DNA of 64,000 nt, from the NCBI GenBank assembly GCA_035772735.1, contig JASDFA010000010.1:151282501-151346500 (forward strand), given 5' to 3'. The stretch comes from Datura wrightii (Eukaryota > Streptophyta > Magnoliopsida > Solanales > Solanaceae). The position numbers and the translations under genes were made by a program. Position 1 is the stretch's first letter. Each line of letters begins with the position of its first letter. Below are positions 12,240 to 23,521 of this stretch, piece after piece. The notes beneath the pieces were generated by a model. That model had not been told where the DNA came from and searched no databases. It saw only the letters and a list, made by a program, of their open reading frames with translations.

Positions 12240-14240
12240 GAAGGAGGAGAACGGGCACGTCATCTCCGCATTCCACTAGCTAGGTTGTTCACTTATGCCT
12301 TGAGAGCCTTGACGATATGACACAATGTCCTACTCTCTGCAATACATCTTGCCTCGGCATCTGCCAAGGCACGTGTAAGTTGTTCAATCTTCTGCAACAT
12401 TGCAGTGATCTGAACACCATCAACTGCCTCGGCCTGCCTAGAAGAGCCAATACCTTCCAGTTCGAACTGAATCTGTCGAACTGGGTTTTTAGATCCTAGG
12501 TCGTGCACTCTCCACTTTTGCCTCCCCCCAGCCACTTTTTCAGTTCAAATCTGGGTAGCGACATCCTGTGGAGGCTAGGTCGGCCCACCTAGGGCTTCCT
12601 GAGTCTGGCTATACTCAGACAAGAGTCGTTGATAATCCATCTACATAATTAAAAAGAGTTAACTAGTATAATATGGTTGTTCAAATTAAACTTAACATAT
12701 TACTATTTATATATAATATGTATGAGCTTACGTAGGCTTGTTCATCTCTTTGTTCAACCCATGTGTCAGCATCAAATTCATTCTTCTTCAGGGTAGCCCG
12801 AAATAGCTCTTCCTGAGTAGGGTCGCAACCCAATTTTTTGGCCTACAAACAAAATGTAATCAAAGTAAAACAATATATAAAATTTGATTAAATTTATATA
12901 AGTATTGAATATAATAATGACTTACCAATTCTCTAGCTATCGTCCTTTGGCTCTTTGCACCCCGAGTGTGCAACGAAACCACCTTTTCCTTCACTATTGG
13001 CCTTCTTTGCCTGTTCACATTTTTTCTTAAATTCAGGCATGCTCCAATATCTCTGAAGCACCTCAAAAAGATGAAGTAGCATCCATTCAGGCTTTTTGTT
13101 CTTTAATCTTGCATCCCCAAACTAATCTGACATCCTTGAACTGCCCTTCCTCTCGAAGTTCGTGGCTATCTTCTTATCGTGCTGAGGTAGCCAAGTACAC
13201 AATGTCTATAATCAAGGATCAACAGTGTTAGATAATATATAATAATCACGGGTCAAAAAAGAATTTTATGAAATAATAATTCATTTATATACCTTAAACT
13301 CATTAAACATGGCCTGTCGAACCCGATATGGTATTTCAGTCCAACTCGGATAAGGTCGATCATATATCCTTCGAATGCTCTCCCTTAGATGATTTTCGGT
13401 CTCTTTTCCTGGATGAAATCTATAAAAATGACAATAAACATATCAAGTCATAAATATAACATTAAGATTAAATATTATAAATCTAAATCAAAAATAAAAT
13501 CAAACTTACCTAGATTAAACTCATTAAACATGGCCTGTCGAACCCGATATGGTATTTCAGTCCAACTCGGATAAGGTCGATCATATATCCTTCGAATGCT
13601 CTCCCTTAGATGATTTTCGGTCTCTTTTCCTGGATGAAATCTATAAAAATGACAATAAACATATCAAGTCATAAATATAACATTAAGATTAAATATTATA
13701 AATCTAAATCAAAAATAAAATCAAACTTACCTAGATCTATCAGGCACAATCACCAGTCTACAGAGATTGTCTGTATCTCCTGGTTGTGCTCTCCAGTTGG
13801 TGGTGCTGGTACCGTGGTGGTGCTGGTGTCGGTGCTGATGGTAGTGCCAGTGCTCTATATGATTGGGTTAAGGATGGAGTACTAAAAACATCATGTGAGT
13901 TTGATTCAGAGCAAGCCAAAAATGTCAGGAGATGATCCAACCGGAAAAGGAGTACCGGACGATGAATACGTCGAGTTTTTTCGTGATGGACGAATGCCAG
14001 GTGTAGGCATGAAAGTGTGAGAAGTAGTAGGAAATGGAGGCACAGATGAATGTGCTGGATGTCCAGTACCATAGGGGACATAGGACAGAGGTGGAGAAGA
14101 ATGTGTAAGTGGAGTAGATGAAAGGCACCCGAAGCAGCACTAGAATCTAGTGGTCTCCTATGTGTTTTTCTATTACTCTTACTCGATTTACTACCCTTAC
14201 TAGTTTGACCTTGATCAGCATCACCTGACGACATCTGCAT
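12240..14240 (-). pseudogene. TNP1/Ptta-like second gene of the CACTA element, decayed
   Basis: Exon-like stretches on the - strand encode three kinds of segment. One is a Ser/Pro/His-rich N-terminal part (about 13758-14240). The second is an exon reading FHPGKETENHLRESIRRIYD near 13300-13420, typical of plant Ptta/En/Spm proteins. The third is a C-terminal coiled-coil-like segment with IEQLTRALADAEARC at 12293-12535. Introns are plausible: GTAAGT-type donors appear as ACTTAC on the + strand at about 13504 and 13725. One exon is duplicated (see 13294-13735). In known CACTA elements this product binds subterminal repeats and assists TNP2. Several segments are out of frame with each other, so I treat it as broken. 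Confidence 0.6.
13294..13735. repeat. Perfect 221-bp tandem duplication containing an exon
   Basis: 13294-13514 and 13515-13735 are identical by eye (offset 221). Each unit holds one TNP1-like exon with its 3' splice site (TATAG before FHPGK on the - strand) and the intron upstream of it. The event therefore duplicated a whole exon-intron unit. Because no differences are visible, it is either recent or an assembly artefact. Confidence 0.92.
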
Positions 14241-14487
14241 ACAAGTTTATATGCATTATAAAATATAATTAAAATAATAATATAAGTATTAGATATAATA
14301 ATTACTTAAAAGAATTAATTAAGTTACTTGCTAATCATCATTCCCCCATTCTTCCTCCTCACTTGTTTCATTTCCATCATTCTCCCATTCTTCCTCACCA
14401 CTTATTTCATAATCATCATTTCTTCTCCCTCACTTGGTTCATTTTCATTATCTGATTCGTCTTCATCAACATTTGCAATTTCAATTA

Positions 14488-14892
14488 TTACATCATCATT
14501 AGAACTTCTTCTAATATGTGTTCACGATGTTCTAAACTTTGTTCCAACTCAACATCCGCAGTTTGATGAACAACTGTCAAATCATTTTGGTACGCCACAT
14601 CCAAAACATTATCAATCTCTATCCGACCCATGGGCTTAGTCTTTATAACCACCCACCAATCAGCCTTGTCTCTACGTAGAGGATATGGAGCGTAATACAC
14701 CTGCTTAACATTTTGTGCAATGATGAAAGGATCATAACGGTCATACTGTGTGATGTGCATAACTTCAGTTATATTATGTTGTTTATTAACCCTAGTACCT
14801 CTGTGCGATGGATCAAACCACTTACACCAAAATAGTACTATCTTTTTCCTCGACCATCCAGCATACCTAACTTTTATTATCTCTTGTATCAC
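14488..14892 (-). pseudogene. DUF4216-type segment of the CACTA transposase gene
   Basis: An open frame of 134 codons on the - strand contains VLFWCKWFDPSHRGTR, VMHITQYDRYDPFIIAQNVK and DWWVVIKTKPMGR, the hallmark blocks of the DUF4216 domain. This domain lies C-terminal to the catalytic part in plant TNP2 proteins. Its upstream continuation (about 15110-14893) is interrupted. The function within the transposase is not known; the assignment rests on recalled family motifs. Confidence 0.7.
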
Positions 14893-15169
14893 ACCTTAAT
14901 AATCAATTGTTTGGCCATTACCGTCTACATTGCCTTTAACGCACACTTTGCTATTATTGATTTTATTATACTTAGAAGTTTCCTCCGTTTGAAACTTGAA
15001 ACCATTGACACAATATTTATGTATGAACTGAATTTGACTCTTAGGCCCGTATGCAACATCACTCGCAATTTGCAAATGTTCAACATTGTTATTTTCATCA
15101 TGAACCTATATAGTGTTTAAAAAAATTATTTAAACAAATGATTATGTTGTACTTATATCGTTAACATGA

Positions 15170-17960
15170 TATTGAACACTTACATAGTCTTTTAGCCAAT
15201 CAGCGAACCTCGTATATATGGCATCATTGTTCCACTGTCCTACAAAGTAACTGTTCAATAACATTAGTTTTTAAATTAGTTTAAACATTAGTATTTAAAT
15301 AATATTATTCAATAACATCATTTAGAACTTACTCAAGATATGGTTGTATTTCGGGGCAATTAAGCAAAATGTGTGTCACAATAGGTTGCATTTACATACT
15401 ACTCAAACCTGGTCTGGTTCGTTTTTTAGAACCTCGACCTAGTTGATTAAAAATTGCGTGGCTTGGATCATATCACCGTCGTTATTGCAGGTAGGCCTAT
15501 TTCTTAAAGTTGGCACTTGCTGCTCAAAATAGTAAGAACAAAAATGAGCAGTTTTCCTTACAAGATAAGCTTCACAGATAGATCCTTCAATCTTAGATCT
15601 CTACTTAACAGTTCTTTTGCACTTGCCAATAGTTCTGTATAAAATTTTGATGTTAGTAATTTGATTAAACCAACTTCAAAAAAATAAATTCATTGTGTAC
15701 AAAGTCATAGTTTTAGTACCTTTGAATTGATACATCCATCTGTATTGAACTGGGCCTCCAAGACGCGCCTCATATACGAGGTGAATCGGTAAGTGTTCCA
15801 TCACATTAAAGAATCCGCATGGGAGATCTTTTTCAACTTAGTAGTAATCACAAGAATATTCTCATCCATCCTTTTTAAGTTATCCTCCCATAAAGTGTTA
15901 CTACCCAAATCTTTGAAGAACAAACTTACCTCTGTGATTGACTTCAATATCCTATCAAGTAGCCGGTTAAATGCAATAGGAATCAAAATTTTCATGAAAA
16001 TATGGCAATCATGGCTTTTCATACCACACAACTTTCTTTCGTTCATATCTGCACACTTCCCCAAATTTGAAGCATAGCCCTCAGGCATCCTCAAATTCTT
16101 AACCCACTCACAAATCTCACGTTTTTCATCCAATGTGAATGAAAAGCTCTCCTTGGGCTTTAACAATTTATTATTGTGTGTTTCTTGCAGCTCTAGTTCC
16201 TTTCTTCTGCAGTATTCTTTTAAGTCCATTCTAGCCTTTGGATTATCTTTTGTCTTACCCTTAACATCCATTACGGTGTTGAACAAATTATCAAAATAAT
16301 TATTTTTAATGTGCATCACATCAAGATTGTGTCGCAGAAGGTTTTTCTTCCAATATAGCAACTCTCAAAATATGTTCTGTTTTGTCCAATTGTATCCAAC
16401 ATCATATCCAGAAAGTTTATAAGGTGTAACATTTGTAACCTTTGGCAAGTGATAAATTTTTTTCCAAATTTCACTTGCTGATAATAATGGAGGTGGCAGA
16501 TTATTTTCAACCTTATTCTTTCGGAAGGCATGTTTCATTCTTCTAAACTCATGATTCACTGGCAAGAACCGACGGTGACAATTAAACCATGAATTTTTAT
16601 GATCATATTTTAATATGAATGCTTTACTATTTTTCATGCAATATGGGCAAGCTAATTTTCCAGCTGTCATCTAACCAGACAACATCAATCATTTATAGTC
16701 CACATTAAACAAGCATGCAAAAAAAAATTCTGCTTAGTTGATATGTGATAAGTCACTACGCCTTCAAAACATAATTATTTTAACTCGTCTATCAAATGTT
16801 GTAGATAAACATCAATCAAACTTTTTGAATTGCAGGGACTCGGGATAATACAACTTAGAAATATGTAGGGATTCGTCATACAAATTTTAGGTGAAAGATT
16901 ATACGGAGTAAGTAAAATAGGCCAGCAAGAGTAGGGTGCAACAGAACAGAGAATGGTGTAAAACCATCTGCACACAAACCTAATATAATATTTCTTGGTT
17001 CACTAGCAAAATTAGGATAAGTTCTATCAAAATATTTTCAAGCTTCTCCATCTGATAGACGAGACATAGCACCAGGAGCCCTTCTATTCTCACGGTGCCA
17101 TCTCAAATGAGGAGCAGAATTCATCGACGCGTACAACCTCTTTAACTGAGGTATAAGAGGTAAATAATGCATCGCCTTAACTGGAACCATCTTCCCATCA
17201 GGATTTCCCTTAAAACGAGCATGTCCACAAAACTTACAATTTTCTAGATCCCCATCATTTTTATAGAACAACATGCAACCATTTTCACAACAAGGAATTC
17301 TATCATACGACAATCCTAACTTGGAAACCAATTTCTTTGTCTGATAGAAATTCTTAGGTATGTTCAACTTAGGGTTAACGAGTTCCTCCAAAAGACCAAC
17401 CAGAGAGTCCATAGCAGCTTGAGGAACACTCCAATCTGATTTGATATTGATTAGTCTAACTGCAACGGACAACTCAGAATGCAGACTCCCTACACATAGT
17501 GGACGACTAGCCTCTTCTAGTTGTTCGTAGAAACGCATTGCTTCTTCATTGGGAATTTCTTCAAAATATTGTTCGGGTTCTATCCCATATTGTATTCCAA
17601 TGCATCATTGACCATTTCACGCACTCTCTTATGTTGAACACTACTTTGATCATGTACAGACCTACTACTTCACCGATCAAATTATAAGATATACCATTCT
17701 CTCCATCAGTCTCACCATGATCAGTCTACACAAAATTTCTAGGCTTAAACCCATAACGGTAAATATAAACTACAATTTTATCAGGTTTAAAAAACTTCAT
17801 GCAATTGCATCGCTTACAAGGACACCTAATCAACCTATCAGTTTGAAAAGGGTATAGCGACATTGCATGGTTGATAAATCCTCTAACACCTTCAACAAAT
17901 TCATCTTTCATGCCTCCACGATTCATTAGTTCTATCATAATCCACAGACGATGATTCATC
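15170..17960 (-). pseudogene. tnp2: TNP2-type CACTA transposase, decayed
   Basis: The - strand homology runs in family order. The transposase-associated N-terminal domain is at 17959-17726 (IRCPCKRCNCMKFF). The zinc-ribbon-like entry to tnp2 (IPCCENGCMLFYKNDGDLE and CKFCGHARF) and LPLIPQLKRLYASMNSAPHL are at 17538-17038. NPYIFLSCIIPSPCNSKSLI is near 16880-16820. MTAGKLACPYCMKNSKAF opens 16670-16365. LLRHNLDVMHIKNNYFDN and KSHDCHIFMKILIPIAFNRL lie in 16361-15801. DUF4218-like remains follow to about 15400. The segments sit in different frames and the 15.2-15.8 kb part has many stops. An active element would need an intact reading frame of about 1000 codons. I infer that this copy makes no functional transposase. 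Confidence 0.85.
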
Positions 17961-18339
17961 TAAAAAAATAAAGATATTTTAGATTACACATATAAATTAA
18001 AATTAATTAATTTGTATTGATAATTAAATTTTATTATTTAATGGTCACTAATTATCCAATAAACATCCTCCAAAAGTAAGTCAAATTTTGATGAAATTAT
18101 TGAATTAATATTTAATAATTAATTACTAAAATTATATGTGGTTAAGGAATTTGAGTATGTAATAATAAATTTTTGTAATTATTTTATTATTAATAGGAAA
18201 TTTTAATAATTATTAAGTTTGAATTATTATATTATTTTTGATATATAATTGTTATTGTTAAATTTTATTATTAAAATTTTAAATTATTAAATTTTAATAG
18301 TTATTGTTACTAGTTAGTTTTATAAATTTGTAACTTAAC

Positions 18340-18800
18340 TTGTAACAAAGTTTCAAACACAATGAAATCTAACAATTGTTCAATGAAATCTAACAATCTA
18401 ACAAAATTTCAACTAAACCTAATAATCCTAACAATAACATTAACAATGAAATCTAACAATCTAACAAAGTTTCAACTAAACCTAATTAACAATCCTAAAA
18501 ATAACATTAACAATAAAATCTTACAATTCTAACAATTTAACAATAAAATCTAACAATCTAGCAATGAAATCTAACAAATCTAACTAATAATATTATCATG
18601 AATATAATAACTTAACAATTACAATAACTATGAAATCTAACAATTTAACCGAAAATCTAACAATTTAACAATGAAATCTAACAATTTAGCAATGAAAATT
18701 GAAATCTAACAATTCTAACAATAACATTGACAATATAATAATTTAACAATAATAATAATAATTAAATCTAACAATTTAACCTAAAATTTAACAATAAAAA
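18340..18800. repeat. Degenerate AACAATSTAAC-type low-complexity tract within the CACTA element
   Basis: Short words such as ATCTAACAAT, AATGAAATC and TAACAAT recur dozens of times without fixed period. It lies upstream of the transposase coding part on the - strand, probably in an intron or the 5' region. A GC-richer block follows at 18835-18950, probably the leader of the element. Confidence 0.75.
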
Positions 18801-19009
18801 TTAAATTAAAAAAATAACAAACCCTAACCTTGCTAATGGCAGTGGATCGGGTACTAAGGCGAGGGAATGGGTTCTTCGGTGGGGTGGGTGCGCTGGGGAG
18901 GAAGGACAATTGTTTGCCGCTGGGGTGGGTGCGCCCGTAATGATGCGATTTTTAGAGAAAATGAGAAACAAGAGAGAAATGGGAAGAAAGGGCTATCTGG
19001 TGCGATTAT

Positions 19010-19455
19010 ATTGAATAAACCGACGGACAATGTCAGTTAGTCCGTCGGTTCCTTGGTCAATGTCGAGTCAACTTATTTAATTGAAAAAACGACGGACACA
19101 CCGACACTGTCCGTCGGTATTTTTAATTAAATTAAAAATAATACTTTCAAAAATATTATTTTTATATAATAATTATTTTATAACAAAAATGATGTTGTTC
19201 GTCAGTCACTTGATATATTTTTTAATTTTTTAAAATATAAATCGACCGTATCTGTCTGTTATCAATTTCGCAAAGAAATCCACTTAAACTACTGAGGGAT
19301 AAACCGACGGACAACGTGAGTTTAACAATAAAATAATTAGAAAGTAATTAAAAATGACAAAGACCGACCGATAGAATCGGTATTTTCCCAATTTTTTGGG
19401 ACCGATACTGTCCATCGGTTCCTTTCCGTCGCTTTTTGATCTGCTTTTTGTAGTG
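19010..19455. repeat. CACTA 3' subterminal repeat zone
   Basis: Multiple CCGACGGA/TCCGTCGG words occur, for example at 19020, 19041, 19087, 19112, 19303 and 19426, mirroring the left zone. Confidence 0.8.
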
Positions 19456-19458
19456 ATA

Positions 19459-20665
19459 CAAGGTTAGAGATTGAATCAAAGATGATGTAAAAGAGTTGAT
19501 GAATTAAATGATGCAATTATAAATTTCTTTGTAGAAGTGGATGAATTTATAAATTAAAAAAAATTTGAAAGTATAAAAATATTAGGACATTAATATAAAA
19601 AAGGGGAAAAATTATTTAAAAAGAAAAATAAGAGAGAGACCTTTTTGTTACTATGAAAAAGGAAATAAAATTATTAAAAAAGAATCTATAAGAATTTCGT
19701 ACTATTTAAAAGGGGAAAACAACTTTTACAAAATCAAAAAGAAAAAAATTTTAGTGAAAGATTTTTTTTAAAAAAACAAGTTTACACTATTAATAAAGTT
19801 ATGCCACAAGTAAAAAAAAAATTAAAAAAAAAATTGTGACTATGAAAAGAAAAAAAAACACTTGGTGAAATTTTTAATTTTTTTTTAAAATAAAGTGATG
19901 GAATAATTAAAAATAATAATTATATAAAAATAGTAAATAACAATTTCGCCTACTATAATATCTTTTAGTGAAGAGTAAAATATTCAATCAATATTTTTGA
20001 GTACCTTCACAATTTTAATATAGTATAGAAAGATAAGTAAAAGGAGAAAGATAAGTTTAAGTTGATTATTTTAGGGAAGAACAGTATAATAACTATTGAT
20101 TTTCTAGAGGAACTGAAAAGCAATGGTAAAGAAATGAAAAAAGAAGAATCGAAAATAATGTTGGGGGTGAATACAAAGAAAAGTAGAATTACGCCAGAAA
20201 TGATTATTAAGATGAAAAAGAATATGAAAAAAGAATAACAAAAAAAGGGTTAATAATCAAGATGATAACAAAAAGGAAAATAAAAAATTTTAAAATGTCA
20301 AGAAGGTAATGAGAATTTCTTTTTTCACAGTAATAAAAATGTGATCAAGCAGTTTTTTTAATTCTTGAACTTGAAGTTGATTTTAACTTAACAATATTTA
20401 TAAGAAATCTTAAGAAAATAATTAAGATTAAAGAGATAAAATTATACGCTTTAAAATCTGATATGTTGTGATTCTTTTTTAATTTGGTATTAATCTTGAA
20501 AACATAAATAGAACAATAAATATGTTACAGTTGAGTAATAAAGAAAAGATAAAATTGATCGATTAGTAAAAATTAATTTTCTTACTTAGAAAAATCAAGT
20601 AATAATTGTTTAGATATTTTTTAATTTTCTTTAATAATTATGTGAAGCGCGAACAAATTTACTAA
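19459..20665 (+). mobile_element. Right part of a Helitron interrupted by the CACTA element
   Basis: The stretch is A/G-rich and non-coding. It ends with TGTGAAGCGCGAAC and then ACTAA^T (20661-20666), the hairpin plus CTRR signature seen at 3707 and 6802. Its left end must lie to the left of the CACTA element, but I could not place it. The RPA-like fragment at 10983-11214 may belong to it. Confidence 0.5.
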
Positions 20666-20762
20666 TTGTTAGATAAGCATAATTACATCATAAACACATG
20701 ATTAGTTGATGCATTTATTGGTTACAAATTTAGTTTTATGTCTTTGTTGCAATAAATCCTTA

Positions 20763-21541
20763 GGGGCCGTTTGGTTATTCAATAAGGGTCAAAATAATAC
20801 ATGAATAACTTAATTATTTATATATTAATTTTATACCATGTTTCATTTTTAAATAGAATAAAAGTTATTCATATATTAATTTTATACAATATTTGATTGA
20901 TAGATTTCAAATTTTGTATAAAAGTTATTCATATATTAATGTTATACAATGTTTGGTTGTGTTTTAGTAATTCTATATAACTAATACTCACGTAACTTAT
21001 AAGGAAATCTATGTATAATTTTATGTGGTGTAGAGGTGGAATAAGATATGTGTGTATTAGTTATACATGGATTAAAATTATAAAATTATACATTTACCCC
21101 CTTTTAAGATCTTTTTTAATTCGGTACATTTTTTTTAAAATTGTACTATATTTCATATATATTTACCTAGAATTAGTTATTACTTTTTTTTATTTGGTGT
21201 ATTTTTTTTGGATAATATGAAAGTTGTTATATATATATAAATCATTTTTGATCTACTTTTTTTTTTATTCGGTATACATTTACCCCTCCATTTTTTTCTT
21301 TTAAAACAAATTAATTATATATTAATTCTATACTATTTGCTTACTTATTTATTTGCAAATAATATATATTAATTTACGACAAATTAAATATTCATGTATT
21401 GTAATCTCTACATAACTAATACCTGCATAACTAATACATGAATAATTAATCCCTGCATAAAATAATACATAGATTCCCTCATATAACTAATTCATGTATT
21501 AATAATATCTACATAACTCTTACGCATAACCAAACATCCCC
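20763..21541. mobile_element. Tourist-like (PIF/Harbinger) MITE, 779 bp
   Basis: The ends are GGGGCCGTTTGGTTATTC and, on the other strand, GGGGATGTTTGGTTATGCG. The flanking duplication is TTA (20760-20762 and 21542-21544), the target preferred by PIF/Harbinger elements. The interior is AT-rich with repeated TTATACAATRTTTGRTTG words and no transposase. Confidence 0.75.
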
Positions 21542-21641
21542 TTACTTTGATGATCATCCGTGAAATAAACATGTTTTCCCTTATTTCTATTGCCAAGGTG
21601 ATTCATATATAACAAATATTGAAGCTTGAACCAATAAAATT

Positions 21642-22467
21642 GCTATATTAAAAGTGTGAAGCTCTTTACATATATTTAAAAAAAGAAGAAAATTGTCGAA
21701 CAACAGATATTATTGACAAAGTTTGATGGGGCTAGTATGGTGTTTTAATGGAGGAGGAGATGAAGAAGATGAAGAGATGAGTTTTAGTGGAGGAAGAGAT
21801 GAAAAAGATGAATTTTGGGTTTAATTTAATTTGAATTTATTTAATTTAATGGGTTGGGTTCGAATTTAAAGGGGAAAAACGGATAATTATAATTGAAATA
21901 AAATATTTTAAGTTAATTTGAGGGATTCCATCCAATTGAAGGACATTTTTGTTTACTTTATTAACGACGGGGCATATTTGACCTTGTAGTATAACTAGGA
22001 GCAAAATTAGCTAATAGATGATAATAGAGGGGTATTTTTGATATCTTTCCTTCATTAAAAGACATCACAATAGACAAAACAGTCATTTGCTATTTTTACA
22101 CAATTATTATTTAAAATTATATTTATCACCTTATTTTGTCATATTAGATTTTTTATTTGTGGCATAAACTCTATTTGTTATGTAAATCTAAAAAAATAAA
22201 AATTTACATCAATTTTTTTTCCTTTTTGATAGTCACAAATTTTTTCTATCTTATTTTATTATATTAGATTTTCTACTTGTGACATAACTCTATTTATAGT
22301 GTAAATCTTTATATATATATATATACATATATTAAAAAAATCTTGCCCGAAAGTTCTTTTTTCTTTTAGATTTGAAAATCATTTTTTAATTTTTTTTATA
22401 TATTATTTTTATAAATTTATTTTTATTAATATGAGAAATACGCGCAAGGCGCCTGTTAGTAAACTAG
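21642..22467 (+). mobile_element. Small non-autonomous Helitron
   Basis: The 3' end has a perfect stem GCGC-AAG-GCGC (22442-22452) followed by CTAG^T (22464-22468). The 5' end is placed at GCTATATTAAAAGTGTG near 21642, one base off the TC consensus, so that boundary is uncertain. It contains two related AT-rich units (about 22110-22195 and 22245-22310) with the shared word ATATTAGATTTT. Confidence 0.5.
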
Positions 22468-22468
22468 T

Positions 22469-23300
22469 ATGAACAAACATGGCAACTAGTCCATTCTGGT
22501 TGGACGTCTTGCGATCCAATCAGATCACTACGAAGCTTCAACTTTTGATCTTTCTTGTGATCGTATTTGATGTTTGAATATCGTCTTAAAACATTATTTC
22601 ATATGAAGCAAATGAGCTTTAAATTATGGTTTGATTGAATCATGATATCCCAACTCATAGCGTGTGTTCGATGTAAAGAAAAATAAATGAATATTTTATT
22701 TATTTTTTTATATTTAATATATATATATAAAATATTATTTTAAAATTATTTATATATAATTTAAATAATTACTATGAGGGGTGAAAATTGAGTGGTGCAA
22801 ATTAGAGCTATAAGGGGTGGAAGCGAAAATAGGATGCATTGAAATTGAAGAGGACACAATTATCGTAAAATATCTTTATAGAATTAAAATTTTTCTACTT
22901 TTACTAAAGAATTTTTTTTTTTCATTTTAAGCAATTTATTTTTTTAAAAAAAATTAAATCAACTAAATACGGAAAAATTTAAAAACATTCTTCAGTTTTC
23001 GTCCGTACCGAACATATCTACAATCTGAGCCGCACACTCCCGTAATAGAATTCATATCCAACGACACCTTTTTTTTTTCTTTCAAATAAAAAATATTATC
23101 GAAACATAATGCTCGTCATTTGTCAATTTCAAATCCAAAAAAGTAAAGACAAAGGCAATTATTTTAATTATTTAGAGAAATGCCCTTAAAAATAAAAGTA
23201 TAACAAACCATGATTGATGGAGGTATTAAAAAGTTAGTTGACAGCTCGAAAAGGGAAAGCGACGCCTCAGATCCCGCTTTTGATCTCTTCATCGCCTTCT
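22469..23300 (+). promoter_or_regulatory. Upstream region of the VAMP711-like gene
   Basis: About 0.8 kb of AT-rich, otherwise unassigned sequence lies between the Helitron end and the first transcribed exon. I see no decisive core promoter motif. A C/T-rich leader starts near 23283. Confidence 0.4.
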
Positions 23301-23315
23301 TCTTCCCCCAAAAAG

Positions 23316-23493
23316 GTAAACGCTCTACTACAATTTGAAAATTATACACTCTCAGACGGATCTAGAGTTTGAAATTAGTTATATGCATATTTTTGAATGA
23401 TTTTGTGATATGTGCATAGGCATAATTTGTTTACAGATAAATACGTATTTATTCACGAGACTGTGAATTTCTACATAATTGTATGTAATTCAG
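23316..23493 (+). other. Probable 5' UTR intron of the VAMP711-like gene
   Basis: A CT-rich leader ends CAAAAAG|GTAAAC at 23315/23316. A T-rich stretch ending AATTCAG (23493) precedes the purine-rich sequence that leads into the ATG at 23522. Both sites fit plant splice consensus. cDNA evidence is absent. Confidence 0.5.
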
Positions 23494-23521
23494 AGGAAGA
23501 AAGGTGCAGAGGAAGAGAGAA

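Larger units (their letters stand above)
11513..19455 (-). mobile_element. CACTA (En/Spm) DNA transposon, complete ends, 7943 bp
   Basis: The left end is CACTACTAAAAA and the right end is TTTTTGTAGTG, the inverted CACTA termini. The insertion is flanked by the 3-bp duplication ATA (11510-11512 and 19456-19458), as expected for this superfamily. Both subterminal zones are packed with short CCGACGGA/TCCGTCGG motifs in both orientations, the presumed transposase binding sites. The genes lie on the - strand: a TNP2-type transposase (15.2-18.0 kb), a DUF4216-type segment (14.5-14.9 kb) and a TNP1/Ptta-like gene (12.2-14.3 kb). All have stops or frame breaks, so the copy is probably not autonomous, although its ends look usable. 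Confidence 0.92.

Noticed and set aside
13925..14140. 71-codon open frame on the - strand overlapping the TNP1-like N-terminal part
   Set aside because: Alternative frame of the Ser/Pro/His-rich segment; composition without conserved blocks.
23504..23521. In-frame upstream ATG of VAMP711
   Set aside because: The family N-terminus starts at MTILYAL (23522); the upstream residues have no counterpart.
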